Source: Pseudoscleropodium purum (taxonomy: Eukaryota; Streptophyta; Bryopsida; Hypnales; Brachytheciaceae). Taken from it: a DNA stretch of 64,000 nucleotides. The stretch's first letter is position 1; each line of letters begins with the position of its first letter. The stretch spans positions 1,366,501 through 1,430,500 of the forward strand of contig OZ017799.1 in NCBI GenBank assembly GCA_963969395.1, in the 5' to 3' direction. Of the stretch, positions 45,256 through 57,152 are shown in pieces. The translations under genes were made by a program, and so were the position numbers. The notes under the pieces are model-generated. The model saw only the letters and a list, made by a program, of their open reading frames with translations, ran no database searches and was not told the DNA's origin.

Positions 45256-46191
45256 TTAACTCCTAGAGGTCGGAGACTATGTTTCCACCAAAAACACTCC
45301 AAAACTATCATTTCTAATACAAGCACCAAATTTTAGATGAAAAACATTTTTGGACACATGTAACCATATAATCTTGTAATAAACTAGTTTGAAAATATGT
45401 GGAAAAAATTTCAGAATTTTCCATCGTGTAGATTGTAAGATATTGAATTTTGAAGTGACAAAAATCATTTTTTTTTACCCTGTGAAAATAAGGGCAGCTG
45501 CACTTCACAAGGTCACTTTTGTATGAAAAAATGTCCAAAATGGTGGTTACTCTCTAGATTCATTCTTCAAAGCAAGTCAGCTATATGCTTGAAATTTTTT
45601 AGATCATTTGGAATTGCACAATATATAGGAAAAAAATAGTATGTAGAAAGAATTACAAAGTGATTCAAAACACTAAATTGTTAAGAATTTAATTATACCA
45701 TCAAAATATTCCAATTCCAACGGTGGTAATGTAGTAATATATAGTCTACATTACATATTTTTATTTTTTTCAAAAAATATTAAAAATAGAATTAAATAAA
45801 AGACTTCAAAGTTTATTTTCAAGTATAGAATCCATAACTACCTACAAATTAGAATACCTCATAACTTTCGTCTCATAAATCAAAATGAAATGAATCAAAG
45901 CTTTCTATGTATGTATAAATCTAGAAAATTAATTTAAAATTTGTATTTTTGAAAAAAGTGATTGTTTAAGAAATCTTTGGGTAGACCGCTGAGCATTGAA
46001 AATTACATATCATGCAATAACTTTTGAACCATGTAGTCAAAAGTTATGAAAATTGTTGGGCTTAAAAGCTACTCCTCGGGCACATGTTGTGTGAAAATTT
46101 CAGAAGAAAAAAGTAAAAACATCATTCATAGTGAGCTGCCCCAAATTGCTATGTTGCCAAAAAAAACGCAGATTGGACCTTTAGGAGTTAA
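45256..46191 (+). mobile_element. R1 element, copy 4
   Basis: A complete 936 bp copy: TTAA-CTCCTAGAGGTC at the start and GACCTTTAGGAG-TTAA at the end. This is the clearest pair of inverted termini in the family, with TTAA at both outer edges. The ordered blocks AAAACACTCC, GGACACATGTAACCAT, CATTTGGAATTGCACAA and AACTTTTGAACCATGTAGTC are shared with the other copies. The minus-strand frames here are chance frames. Confidence 0.75.
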
Positions 46192-49100
46192 AATGCAGTT
46201 CATTGCTTTAGGGGTTAAGATATGATCCATCATCCATGTCATTTTTCACATTGGATTAGGTTGAAGATTTGCCCACTTGATGCAAAACATTGACATAACA
46301 TTGTAAATATATATAACACCAAGCAATGATCCTCCCCATGCTGGGAAGGTACTAAATATGCTCTGTCGATGCTTGGGGAAGAATTTATAAGATAATTCAA
46401 GGATTAGGGTTGACTAAATAACCATCAAGAAAAATTTGATCATTGTAGAGAGGTCCTCTTTTCAAGGATGCAAAAGGACCCAAGCTCACCTCATTGGATG
46501 AACAATTTTTATGCGAGTTTGAAATCTTATCGTTTTGAGTTTTCATATTCTCCCCTTTGGTGTGAATGTACCCTAAACCCAATTCAAGTTTTTCGGAGCA
46601 TATGAAATCAGGAGTACGTTCGAAGGGCAAGCTATGCTGACCCTAAACCCTACCAAGTGGCCCGTACATTTTGTGCGACCATGAGAACCACGGTGGGTCA
46701 TCTGACAAGGACCCCCACCAAGGGACAACTGAAGCGTGTCTGGGCACTTGCTAGCTCAGCTTGTTTTTAAGTTAGACTCTTGTCATTGCTTGTTTTTAAG
46801 TTAAGCAGTGCAAAGTCTCCTCCTCCCAGATTTGGGTGTCACATGCTTTTGATCTCTGTTTCTCACATTCACAAAAGGCACACTAATTAATCAATGGCCG
46901 GTCTTCGAGCTTCAAACAGTTTTCAGTTCACATATCTTACATGTTTTTTGTTGTTTTTGTTTTGTTTTTTTGTTTTTTTCACAAGTAAAAGGAAAGGAAA
47001 CTTTACTGCAAGACATGTTAACCGTGTATGATAAGGATGTTGGTGTGGACCATAATGGTGTGATGGATGACTTCACTGTTAACTGTAGAAAAAGAGAATG
47101 CACGTATTGGTCCAGCAATCAGAAAATTTTGGTATCTGACTACATTGGTCACGGGGGCCGTGTCCTTAACTTACAGGGTTAACTTAGACTGAGTTCATTT
47201 GGTAGTTTGTTTTCAATTCAGAATCAAATTACACAATGGGCGAAATTGTATGCTTCCACACGTCTTTACTGTTGGCTGCTGGTTTCAGCTTTCAGTTAGA
47301 TGAAAGGGCATCACCCAAAAAGAAAAAGGAAATGGAAGTGGGAATGGAAAAAGGAAAAAGAAAAGATGAAAGAGAGGGGGAAAGAAAAAAAGGATACTCT
47401 GTATTCACGAGTCAATGGAGCATTTTGTGGTGGTCTGAGTTTACAACCTGTTCATCTGAAACAGAGAAGGAAAGATGCTCAGAGATGGTCGGCATATCCC
47501 TCTCTAATTGCACACTCTATAATTGCACACTCTATAATTGCACATTCCTTATATGGCCCAGGATTGCATCTCTTTGTAGTGTGCCTGGCTTGTGCCATTT
47601 TCATAGTCAAAATAAAAGTAAAAGTATTTTTTTCATTTTTTAACTCATAAAAACTTTGAAATTCTATAACTTTCACATTATATGTCTAAATGTCACAAAA
47701 CAAAGCTAGTGCACCCTTTCTCATTGAGGGCTTTGTGATGATACCAAAAATGCGATCAAGAGACGCATGGTGCCAAAACAAACAACTTTACTTAAGGTCT
47801 GGAATGTTGTATTCATATAAATTTGAGACCTAATTTGAAGGATGACCACATCTTGTTCTAATGGCACAACCTACAAATTTTTTCATTCATGGTCTTTCAA
47901 GATCCCCTTGCATGGAAAGGTATCATTGAGAGTTAGTAAGACAAACTTGATATTTTTCATGTAGTAGAGTATATATCCAAATTATAACTTTATTTATCCA
48001 AAATTAAAAACATTTAAATGAAATTTAGAAATGGTTGTGATAAACATCATAGTGTAATTGGTATACTCCTTGAACTCATACTAAGAAAATTCAACATAAA
48101 AGTTTGAAAAGTGATGTATTTTAAGCTTTTGAGATTCTATCTTTGAAGTGCTACAAAAAATATAATTTTTAAAATTTTTAAATAAAAAGTACAATATTGG
48201 AATTACATTTTCTTAATCAAATTCCAAGACATTTGAAATCACAAACTATATGAAATTTATGTTTGGCCCTAAAACTATGCGCCTTAGGTAGAGTTGCCCT
48301 TTGAAGATTAAGGTAGGTACATGTGAAATTATGCATTTTTCAATTCTATCCCCTTTTCATAGATACATAACATGCCGATCTATATATCTTAGAGAAAATG
48401 TAGATGGGGAGTACGATTGGGAAAGAAATGATTTTTATTATATGAACCTAAGGTAGGGACATCTAAAAGTACACCCTTTTTCTAACTATGCCAAATTGTT
48501 ATTATTAGATTGATCTAATTTCCATATTTTCTTCTTGGCAAATGAAAGGAGTTTCTAATGTATAAAAGAATACAACATCTAAGATTTCATATGCAAAAGT
48601 TACAAAGGGTTAAAGTTTTTTTTGTTAGATGTTCTAAAATTGTTTTCCCAACATAGGTACATATTGATTTTGGAGATGTATATAGTGATGAAAAGTGAGT
48701 TTTAGATAGGGTGTGATTTTAGGTGTACATGACTACATTAATCCCTAACTACTTTAGTAACTATATATGGTTGCTTCAAAATTTGAACTCATTTGTGTGT
48801 ATGCAATTAAACTCTTGTGACCATTATAAAAGATTTTACAAGTAGTATCAAAGTTTAACTATTGGAAATTTCTATTTTTCATTGAAAAAAGTAAATATTT
48901 GATTTTTGAGAGGTCCTCAAAGGCATATATGTATCATTAGTGGAAGAGTAAAGCTTGTCAATTTTACTTGATTTGAGATGTAATAAATTGTACTTATCCA
49001 TTAAGTACAAATGGTCTCAATGGAAAGTGTAAAGTATTTTTACAATTTTTCAACATTTAAAATTTAAACAAGCAAGTGTTGATTTGGAGTTATTTGCAAT

Positions 49101-49980
49101 TTCACATTCCAAACTTGTATGCACACTAATAAACATGCTCTCTAAACATCTATATGGTTAAGATTTTGAAAAAAAAATAATTAATTTTGCTTCATTGCCT
49201 CAATAATTTTAAGCCCATGTTCCTTTGTCTTAAGAAAACCACACTTCGAAAGATTTAGGCATTTAAAGTAGTTTGCTCTAAAAGTGACTATACTCTAAAA
49301 ACAATCATGACACAAAGATACATTTTGCTTTCTTCAATGTACCAACAATGTACATTTCAAGAGGTGGTCACTTTTAGAGACTATTATGTTTCAACTTCAA
49401 ACATTCATAACTAGTTCCACTAAGGTTCAAAAAATATGACTTGGATTAGATGCCAATTCCATTTGCTAGTTTTGTTTTGTTTTTTTCCAAAAGACAAGCA
49501 GCTCTTAATGGTCACTTTTAGAGCACACCACCTTTAGATCAACCGAGTCTCCGTAGTGCATTGTGGATAATGCTCTTGAGTTTGGATTTTTTTTCTTGAA
49601 ACTTAAGTTTGGATTTGATGATGTAAATTATTCCAGCCAATAGGTAAGTTTAACCTTGGAATTGCTCATTTTGAGAATGATGTGTTGGAGATGCACTAAT
49701 GTACAAGTACCTCAAAGTGTCCTTATATCTATTGGTGTTCTTTTCTAGGAAGGATAGTCATTTTAGAACATAAATGTAAACATACCAAACAAAGCTTATT
49801 AATTGTTGACTGACATGCTAAACCATATATGATTCATCTAGATTTACATTTTAGAACAACTCCCCTTCCTAAAAATGGATGCCATTGGATACATGGACAC
49901 CATCGGGTGCATCTAGTTTATATAAACTAACATAACAACTCAAAGCTTTCAAGCCTCCATCATCCACAATCAAATTGAGC
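46192..49980. other. AT-rich intergenic DNA with R2 and R3 copies
   Basis: No supported gene. Landmarks: a polypurine tract at 47,318-47,392, which causes a spurious charged open frame, and an imperfect tandem of three 15-base units TCTATAATTGCACAC at 47,503-47,544. R2 copy 2 lies at about 48,840-49,270 and an R3 copy at 49,285-49,480. The patch 46,640-46,780 is slightly GC-richer but shows no coding pattern. Confidence 0.55.
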
Positions 49981-50923
49981 TCAATCCCTAAAGGTCAAAG
50001 ACTATGTTTTCACCAAAAACACTCCCAAACTGCCATTTCTGATACAAGCATCAAATTTTAGATGAAAAACATTTTTGGACACATATAACTATAGGATCTT
50101 GTAGTAAACTATTTTGAAAAGACGTGGAAATTTATTTCGAATTTTTCACTGTGTAGATTGCAAGATATTAATGTTTGAAGTGACAAAAACCATTTTTTTG
50201 ACCCTATGAAAATATGGGCAGTTGCACTTCACAAGGGGATATTTGTATGAAAAAATGTCCAAAATGATGGTTACTCTTTAGATTCATTCTTCAAGGCAAG
50301 TTGGCTACATGTTAAAAAAAATTTAGAACATTTGGAATTGCACAACATATAGGAAAAAAATAGTAAATAGAAAGAAGTATAAAGTGATTCAAAACACTAA
50401 ATTGTTAATAATTTAATTATGGAATTGAAAAATTCCAATCCCAACAGTAGTAATGTAGTAATAAACAATCTATATTAAATTTTTTTATTTAAATTTTTTA
50501 AAATTAAAAATAGAGTTAAATAAAAGACTCCAAAGTTTATTTTTGAGTAGGGAATCCATGATTGCCCACAAACTAGAACACCTCATAACTTTCATCTCAT
50601 AAATCAAAATGGAATGATTCAAAACTTTTCACATATATATAGAAATCTAGAAAATCAATTTCAAATTTTATATTTTCGAAAAAAGTGATTTTTTAAGAAA
50701 TTTTTGGGCTGCTCACCAAGCATTGAAAATTACGTATCATGCAATAACTTTTGAATCGTGTAGTCAAACGTTATGAAAATTGTTGGGTCTTAAAGCTACT
50801 CCTCGGGCACATATTATGTGAAAATTTCAACAAAAACAAACTAAAAGCTCCATTCGTAGTGAGCTGCCCCAAATCACTATGTTGCCAAAAAAAAACCCCA
50901 CAATTTGGACCTTTAGGGGATAA
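49981..50923 (+). mobile_element. R1 element, copy 5
   Basis: Starts TCAATCCCTAAAGGTC and ends GACCTTTAGGGGATAA, 943 bp, with all family blocks in order. It is closest to copy 4, for example in GGGCACATATTATGTGAAAA and AGTGAGCTGCCCCAAAT near the end. Noncoding. Confidence 0.75.
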
Positions 50924-52250
50924 AGTTGCAGTAAGTTATTACTTGTATTTCAACAATTCCCTTCCTTCAAGGCTGCACTACGCACTTCCACCTGAGCTGA
51001 AGGCTCGTTTGTGGAAGCCCCCCCCCCCCAACCCCCATCCTTGCCTCCCCGGTGCCCTCACATGAGCGAGCCTCTCTTGTGTCAGGGTTGCTTTTTAATT
51101 TCTCCCATGTCATGTATGTACATTCCTCCTCCTCTCTCTTTTTCCCCCAACGCCATCCACTGGAGTAGTGGAGTACGGGTACCCCGGCCATGTCTCTTTT
51201 ATTGCTCACTGCTATCTCTGACAGACATGGATGGACTACTGGCTCCACAGTCCTCAGTCCCCAGCTGCTGCAGCAGCAGGGACACAGGGTTGCAGGCCAG
51301 GGCGCGTGCTTCTCCCTCCGTTCCGTTTGCATTATTTGCTTGTGGATGGACCGTCTGTAAGGTGAACAAACCTGTGATGGGAAAGGGAAAGGGAGGACCG
51401 AGGTCCTTATTAAAGCGAGAGCTCCAAAAGCGGTCTTTAGGTGCAGAGGGAGGGACATGTGGGTTGCCTTTCTTTCTCTTCAGTGGCTCGAGTATCTTAC
51501 CGCGGACTCAGCTGTAATGGTCAATGGATCAATGGTGCTTGGACGTTTGTTGCAGAGCCTTATGTTATGTGATTCCAACTTCTACATTCGTAGCTACTTC
51601 ATTCCCATGGAGGTTGAAAAAAACGATGTTTTTTTTTTCTTTTTTCCCCAGAGTCTTATGTGGTTCCAACTTCAAAATTGGTAGCTAATTTCCATGAAGG
51701 GCAAAGAAATATGAAATGATATGATGTGGCAGATGACAATTCCATTTCACTTTCAAGGAAAAAAATATTGAAAATATTTGAAGAGGTCCCCCTCCCCTCC
51801 CCTCCCCTTGAAGTGATCTTCACACAAGCAATGGAGCTTATTTCTTTTTGTGCATGGGTATGAATGAAACTTGGAAAAAAATATGGGTGGAACTTTACTT
51901 GTTAACTCAAAAGTGTGTAAATTCTCCTTGTATAGGTAGTTCCAAATTAGATGAACGGCAATACCATTCCCAAGATATTGTAGCGTTTTTATTAACAAAT
52001 TCCATCCATTTGGTCAATTTCCAAGATCAGTGAGGGAGTATCCCAAAGTCTCTTTTATTGCTCACTGTCTGACAAACCTACATAATGACCTCTTGCAGGG
52101 AGCCACAGCCCCTGCAGCCTTTTCCTCCCCCTTCCCATTGCATTATTCGGCTAGTAATAGTTTAAACCACTCAGCAGGGTTTAAGCTAGGACCCCTCCAT
52201 CCCCCCTCCTCCCCCAAGAACAACCGTTAACGCTCAGATAGTAGATCTGA
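50924..52250. other. GC-richer upstream zone of the subtilase gene, no gene assigned
   Basis: From about 50,980 to 51,500 GC rises and both strands carry open frames of about 165 codons (plus 51,011-51,517; minus 51,458-50,967). Each is Pro/Ser- or Arg/Gly-rich without domain signature, so neither is called. An R3-like stretch lies at 51,655-51,790 and a (CCCCT)n run at 51,785-51,806. Confidence 0.4.
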
Positions 52251-53563
52251 AATAGAGAGACACCTACACGCACACACGGAGACAGAGAGACGGAGCCAAA
52301 GATCATGTAAAATACGAACTTAAACCAGAACTATCTTTAGATTAAAAGGAAAAATGTCGAAAGCATGTCTAGATTTCCCAGAATCCAAGAAGTAGGTGTG
52401 ATCCTGTGCGGCTAGTGCCTGTAATCCCATTAATGGCCAACAGCAGTATAGTTTGCAAGCTCTTCCTAAAAGCTCTGCAAGCTTCAGAGCTCGCATTCAA
52501 TGCGCCCCTTGAATCCCTTCTATCACGCTGCCGGCCGCTTACGATAGACGTCCTGATAAACGCCTTCTATTGAACTCTTGGACTCCACCGCTTTCGATTG
52601 ATGGAATGATGAAGCAGATTGACCACGATTTCAGTTAGTTTTCTTCTGTCTGAGGGACTGAAGGGTCACAACTTCAGTTCACATACAGTCAGAAACTGAA
52701 ATCAACTGAAATGATGAGAGGTTGTTGGTCATTAAGAGTTGAAGGTGCAGAAGAATCGGTGGTAATGTATGGTGGAGTGTCTTCATGACGACGATTCGTA
52801 GCTTTCGTGGTCAAGATTGAGAGTGGCTGTAGGTTTGGGGAGAGAAGGAGAATAGGAGATGTGAGCAAGAGAGAGTGGGAGCGTCGTTTTCGATTGAGTT
52901 GGGGGCACATTTGTTGTCTCGTTCAGCTCTAGGGAGGGGGAGTTTTCTTGTCGCGGTTTTGATCACAGGTATGAAAGACTTCGTTCATATCTGTGTTTCT
53001 TTGGTTTCTTTGGGCGTTTCTTAGGCTTACGTGTGATCATTTGCTGTGTTGGGATAGAAACCCAGAGATTGAAGGTGCGGGCTCTTGGGTGTGTTTGGGA
53101 TGTAGGATTTATATGAGGTTTTGCTTTGCAGATACAAGTCCGTGGAGTCTCTCTTGATTAGAAGTCATCGAGGATTGTCTCTGAGAGCTCACGAGCTCGC
53201 AGAAAGCAAGCAAGAAAGGCTCGGAGGAGGGTTGTGTATTCTGCACCGGGTTATCATGCTTGGTTTTCAATCGTGCCGTGGCCGCTGCAGCTGGCCTGCA
53301 GTGACATTCTCTTCGGAGAAACTTGACGCGACGCAAGCAGCCACAAAATTCATACGATTTTAGGATTCATAGACCCAAACCTAAAGCAGCAAGAACGCTG
53401 AAGCCTAGAATAAGTGCCATTGAATTTTGGAGCCGATTGTTTCTTTCAAACAATCTTCTCGTTCTTGCAAGAATCATCTCCGTCGTTACGGTCACCATTC
53501 GGGTAATGTGAAATTGAGGGTACTGAGGGACACAATTAGCCGTTAGAGAAACAGAGGAATAAA
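52251..53563 (+). promoter_or_regulatory. Probable promoter and 5' leader of the subtilase gene
   Basis: The stretch becomes mixed in composition with GAGA-type runs at 52,250-52,290 and 52,850-52,880, typical of plant leaders. A plausible leader intron runs from 52,969 (CACAG-GTATGA) to 53,131 (TTGCTTTGCAG). The leader after it holds at least one upstream ATG. The minus-strand frame at 52,910-52,689 is probably fortuitous. The transcription start cannot be fixed from sequence alone. Confidence 0.35.
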
Positions 53564-56500
53564 ATGGTTTACCATCGTTGCTTCGTGGTGGTGCTGGTGA
53601 TCGCATCTTGGGCTCTGTTAGCTGAGAGCGTGATGATTCCAACAAGACCGAAGAGCTTCATCGTCTCCATGGCTAAAGACGCCCAGCCTGCCGTCTTCAC
53701 AACCAGCCATGGATGGTTCTCTTCCGTGCTGCAAACTGCGAAGATGCAAGCGCTCGGGGGGCTTTCGTACGCGCAAACGGAGATTGAAGCTTCCCAAGCT
53801 GCGCCGCTTCACTTGTACTCGAACGTCTTCCATGGATTCTCGGCGACGTTGACGGAGGAGCAAGTACGTGTCATGGAGACCATGCCGGGGGTGAATGGGC
53901 TCATTCCTGATGGGAAGAAGGAGCTCCATACTACGCATACGCCGGACTTTCTTGGGTTGAACGCTTCCAGAGGCTTGTGGCCTACGAGCAAATTTGGGGA
54001 GGATGTGATTATTGCGGTGCTGGACACTGGTATTTGGCCGGAAAGCTTGAGTTTCTTGGACCATAATGTCGGATCTGTCCCCAGGAGGTGGAAAGGGGCG
54101 TGTGAGATTGATACCGGGTTTAATGGCAGCGCGTGTAACCGCAAGCTCATCGGCGCCAGGTTGGGATCTATCCGTTGCCTGAAATCAAAGAAATTGCATG
54201 ACTCTGTATTTGAAAATGTCACGAGTGATGTTGGAGATTCGGGCAGCTTAGATGTAGCTTTCTAGACTACATTCGTGAAGTGTAATGGCTCCTTTGTAAT
54301 TGCACCTTTTGGTGTATTCATTACAAACTGTAACAATGCTCTCGTTGTACATCTAAAAATAAGAGCAAGCACAGCGAGAGCACGGTTGCAGTTTGTAACG
54401 AATACACCAAAAGGTGCAATTACAAAGGAGCCATTACACTTCACGAATGTAGTCTAGAAAGCTACATCTAAGCTGCCCGGACCTCAAACATCACTTGTGA
54501 CATTTGTTATCGTGAATTTTGTTTTAGAATGGACTGTAATTCCATTGCTTGAGATCGAAAATTTACATGTAAAAAGTGTGTTCCGCATGCAGGTCGTTCT
54601 CGAAAGGCTACGAGGCCATGACGGGCCCCATAAACGAGACGCTGGAGCCGCGCTCCCCGCGTGATACAGACGGCCACGGCACGCACACCGCGTCCACAGC
54701 CGCGGGGCATTACGTGTACAAGGCGAGCTTATTGGGCTATGCTGAAGGTACAGCACGAGGAATGGCACCCCGAGCACGCATTGCGGCCTACAAGGTGATT
54801 TTTCACAAGTACCTCCAAATGGACATATCGCGCCGGTGTTGTATTCATTCAACGAATACCAGTTTTATCTCACCAGTTTTCATATTAACCTCAGACCTCT
54901 CCGTATGATCTCGAAAATGACATTCTGGAATATGAATCCTGCACATTTATTATTCCATCAGTAGCACACTTGTAGCACATTCACAGTGATAAAGATAAGA
55001 TTAAAGAGGTTTGAATGTGCTGCTGTTTCTACGTCCTCAAATTATGCATTGTCTTTTTCAGTAGAGGCTTTTGGAAGAGTGACGTGCAAAACTTTGTGTG
55101 AGATTAGGTGTGCTGGACACAAGGGTGCTTCGACTCCGACATCCTGGCGGCGTTCGACCAAGCGGTGGCAGATGGCGTGGACGTCATTTCCTTATCGGTT
55201 GGTGGGGGAGTCGTCCCTTACTACCTCGACAGCATTGCCATCGGTGCCTTCGGAGCCATGAAGAAGGGCATCTTCGTTGCGTGCTCAGCTGGAAACTCAG
55301 GGCCAGGACCGATCACCGTGGCGAATGTTGCACCTTGGATCACCACTGTGGGCGCGTCGACTTTGGACCGAGACTTCCCAGCGAATGTCGTGCTGGATAA
55401 CGGCGTTGCCATCAAGGGTGTCTCACTCTACAGCGGCGCGGGCCTAGGCAAAGTTGCGTATCCTCTCATCTACGCTGAGGACGCAGGTAATATGTAGTCT
55501 TTATGTTAGCAAAATTACTACTCCCTTCAATTTTCAATAGACATTCCATTTTGTAGATTTTTCAATAACATTCAACCAACGTACGTACGATACTTGGTAT
55601 TCATTATTACTTTTGGGGGGGTAGCAACTGCTACATTTTTGGCTAATGGCCCCCCGTACAAGCTCCTTTAAGGGTAGGAAGTTTTAGAACGGGAAAACTG
55701 TAGATATGCTTGACATTTCAAAACGGAACATATCTTACAAATACCTTTAGCCTCAAGTACAGTGAACGATCGAAATGAAATGTAAAAAGCTCTTAGAATT
55801 GTGCATAACATTCTTGAACTGGAAGGCAAAGTGTTCCAACAGTGATTGCATTCAGCAGTTAGGAATACATGTTTGACTGAGGTACATTTCTCTTCATGGA
55901 ATTAGCCACTTGAGAATGTTCTCTTCTAGCCATTTGTCTAAAATTTGGGCAAAAATTTGCAGGATTGAAAGGAAACGCGACGGACACGTACAGCTCCAGC
56001 TTGTGTCTACCCGGCTCCCTTGACCCTGCGCTCGTGAAGGGCAAGATTGTCCTCTGTGACCGCGGCAACAACCCCCGCGTAGCCAAAGGCGGTGTGGTCC
56101 AAGCTGCTGGAGGTGTGGGCATGATCCTCGCCAACACCGCCACCGACGGTGAAGGTCTGATCGCCGACAGTCACGTCCTCCCCGCCACCGCCGTGGGCGC
56201 TAAAGAAGGAGAGCTTATCAAAGCCCACATCCGCTCTTCCAAATCCGCCACAGCTTCAGTCACATTCCAAGGCACGCAGTTCAACACGCGTGCCACTCCA
56301 GTTGTGGCTTCATTTTCATCACGAGGACCAAACTCCGAAACACCCGAGATCCTGAAACCAGATATATTAGGGCCTGGGGTGAACATTCTTGCAGCTTGGA
56401 CTGGCGACATGGGACCAACAGGTTTACCTCTTGACAACAGGAGAGTAAGGTTCAACATCATTTCTGGGACTTCCATGTCATGTCCTCACGTGAGCGGATT

Positions 56501-57152
56501 GGGAGCTTTAGTCAAAGATGCACATCCAACATGGAGCCCCGCAGCAATCAAGTCTGCGTTGATGACAACGGCTTCCATCTTTGACGATACTGAGAATGTC
56601 ATGTTGGATGAAGCGACTGGCAACATCTCCTCGCCATTTGATTTCGGGGCTGGACATGTGCGGCCTGACCGTGCTCTGGATCCGGGGCTGGTTTATGACC
56701 TCAATGCTCAAGACTATGTAAACTTCCTCTGTGGGTTGAATTACACCGACAAGATTATTCAACTTGTTACTCATGATATGAGCACTTGCCCTTCTGAGAC
56801 TCTGAAGCCGCAGGATTTGAATTATCCCACAGTCTCGGTTATCTTTGATCAGAGTGTTGCTAGCAAGGTGCTGGCGACGACGGTGACGAGGACGGTGACG
56901 AATGTAGGACCTGCGAAGTCGGTTTATACGGCTGATGTTGTGGCGCCACGTGGTGTGACGATCACAGTGCAGCCGGCGGTGTTGAGGTTTAATGCTGTGA
57001 ATGAGAAGCAGACGTTTACTGTGCATGTGGCCACTTCACCGGCAAACTTGATTTCTGGTGAGTCGGAGACCGTGTTTGGGTTTCTGACTTGGTCTGATAA
57101 GACGCGTTTGGTGCAGAGTCCAATTGCTGTTACAAGAGCCTTGGATATATAA
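53564..57152 (+). CDS. Subtilisin-like serine protease (plant subtilase), four exons
   Basis: Exons 53,564-54,159, 54,593-54,794, 55,108-55,486 and 55,963-57,152 join in frame to 788 codons. All introns are GT-AG (donors CAG-GTTGG, AAG-GTGAT, CAG-GTAAT). The product is predicted to be a secreted endopeptidase. It has a hydrophobic signal peptide (about 1-22) and an I9 propeptide (31-128, SFIVSMAKD to [10 protein letters not shown]). The S8 domain has Asp in [10 protein letters not shown] (D154), His in DGHGTHTA (H227), oxyanion Asn in SAGNSGPG (N329) and Ser in [12 protein letters not shown] (S563). A PA insert (about 405-490, [11 protein letters not shown]) and a C-terminal Fn3-like domain ([19 protein letters not shown]) follow. 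The length fits the family and nothing is broken. The start is the first ATG before the signal peptide. The gene is GC-richer than its surroundings. Substrate and subgroup cannot be told; an SBT1-type enzyme is likely. Confidence 0.95.
54214..54505. mobile_element. Long-hairpin MITE in intron 1 of the subtilase gene
   Basis: Two arms of about 137 bases (54,214-54,350 and 54,369-54,505) are near-perfect inverse copies around an 18-base centre, sharing for example GCAGCTTAGATGTAGCTTTC and CCTTTTGGTGTATTC. A transcript of intron 1 would fold into a long hairpin able to feed small-RNA processing. The terminal word is AAATGTCAC; no clear target duplication was identified, so the superfamily is open. 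Confidence 0.88.

Noticed and set aside
47236..47650. Lys/Glu-rich frames of 116-135 codons
   Set aside because: They come from a polypurine tract followed by a 15-base tandem repeat; no conserved motif.
51011..51517. 168-codon plus-strand frame (and 163-codon minus-strand frame overlapping it)
   Set aside because: Both strands are open over the same GC-rich stretch, neither shows domain motifs or signs of splicing, and their composition is explained by CCT and GGA runs.
52400..52440. GTGCCTGTAATCCCA resembling an Alu or 7SL RNA word
   Set aside because: The similarity is limited to about 15 bases, with no A/B box spacing, tail or further 7SL structure, and Alu elements do not occur in plants.
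52600..52760. ATGATGA and CTGA words suggesting box C/D snoRNAs
   Set aside because: The words are too common, no terminal stem or C'/D' pair is visible, and the spacing does not repeat.
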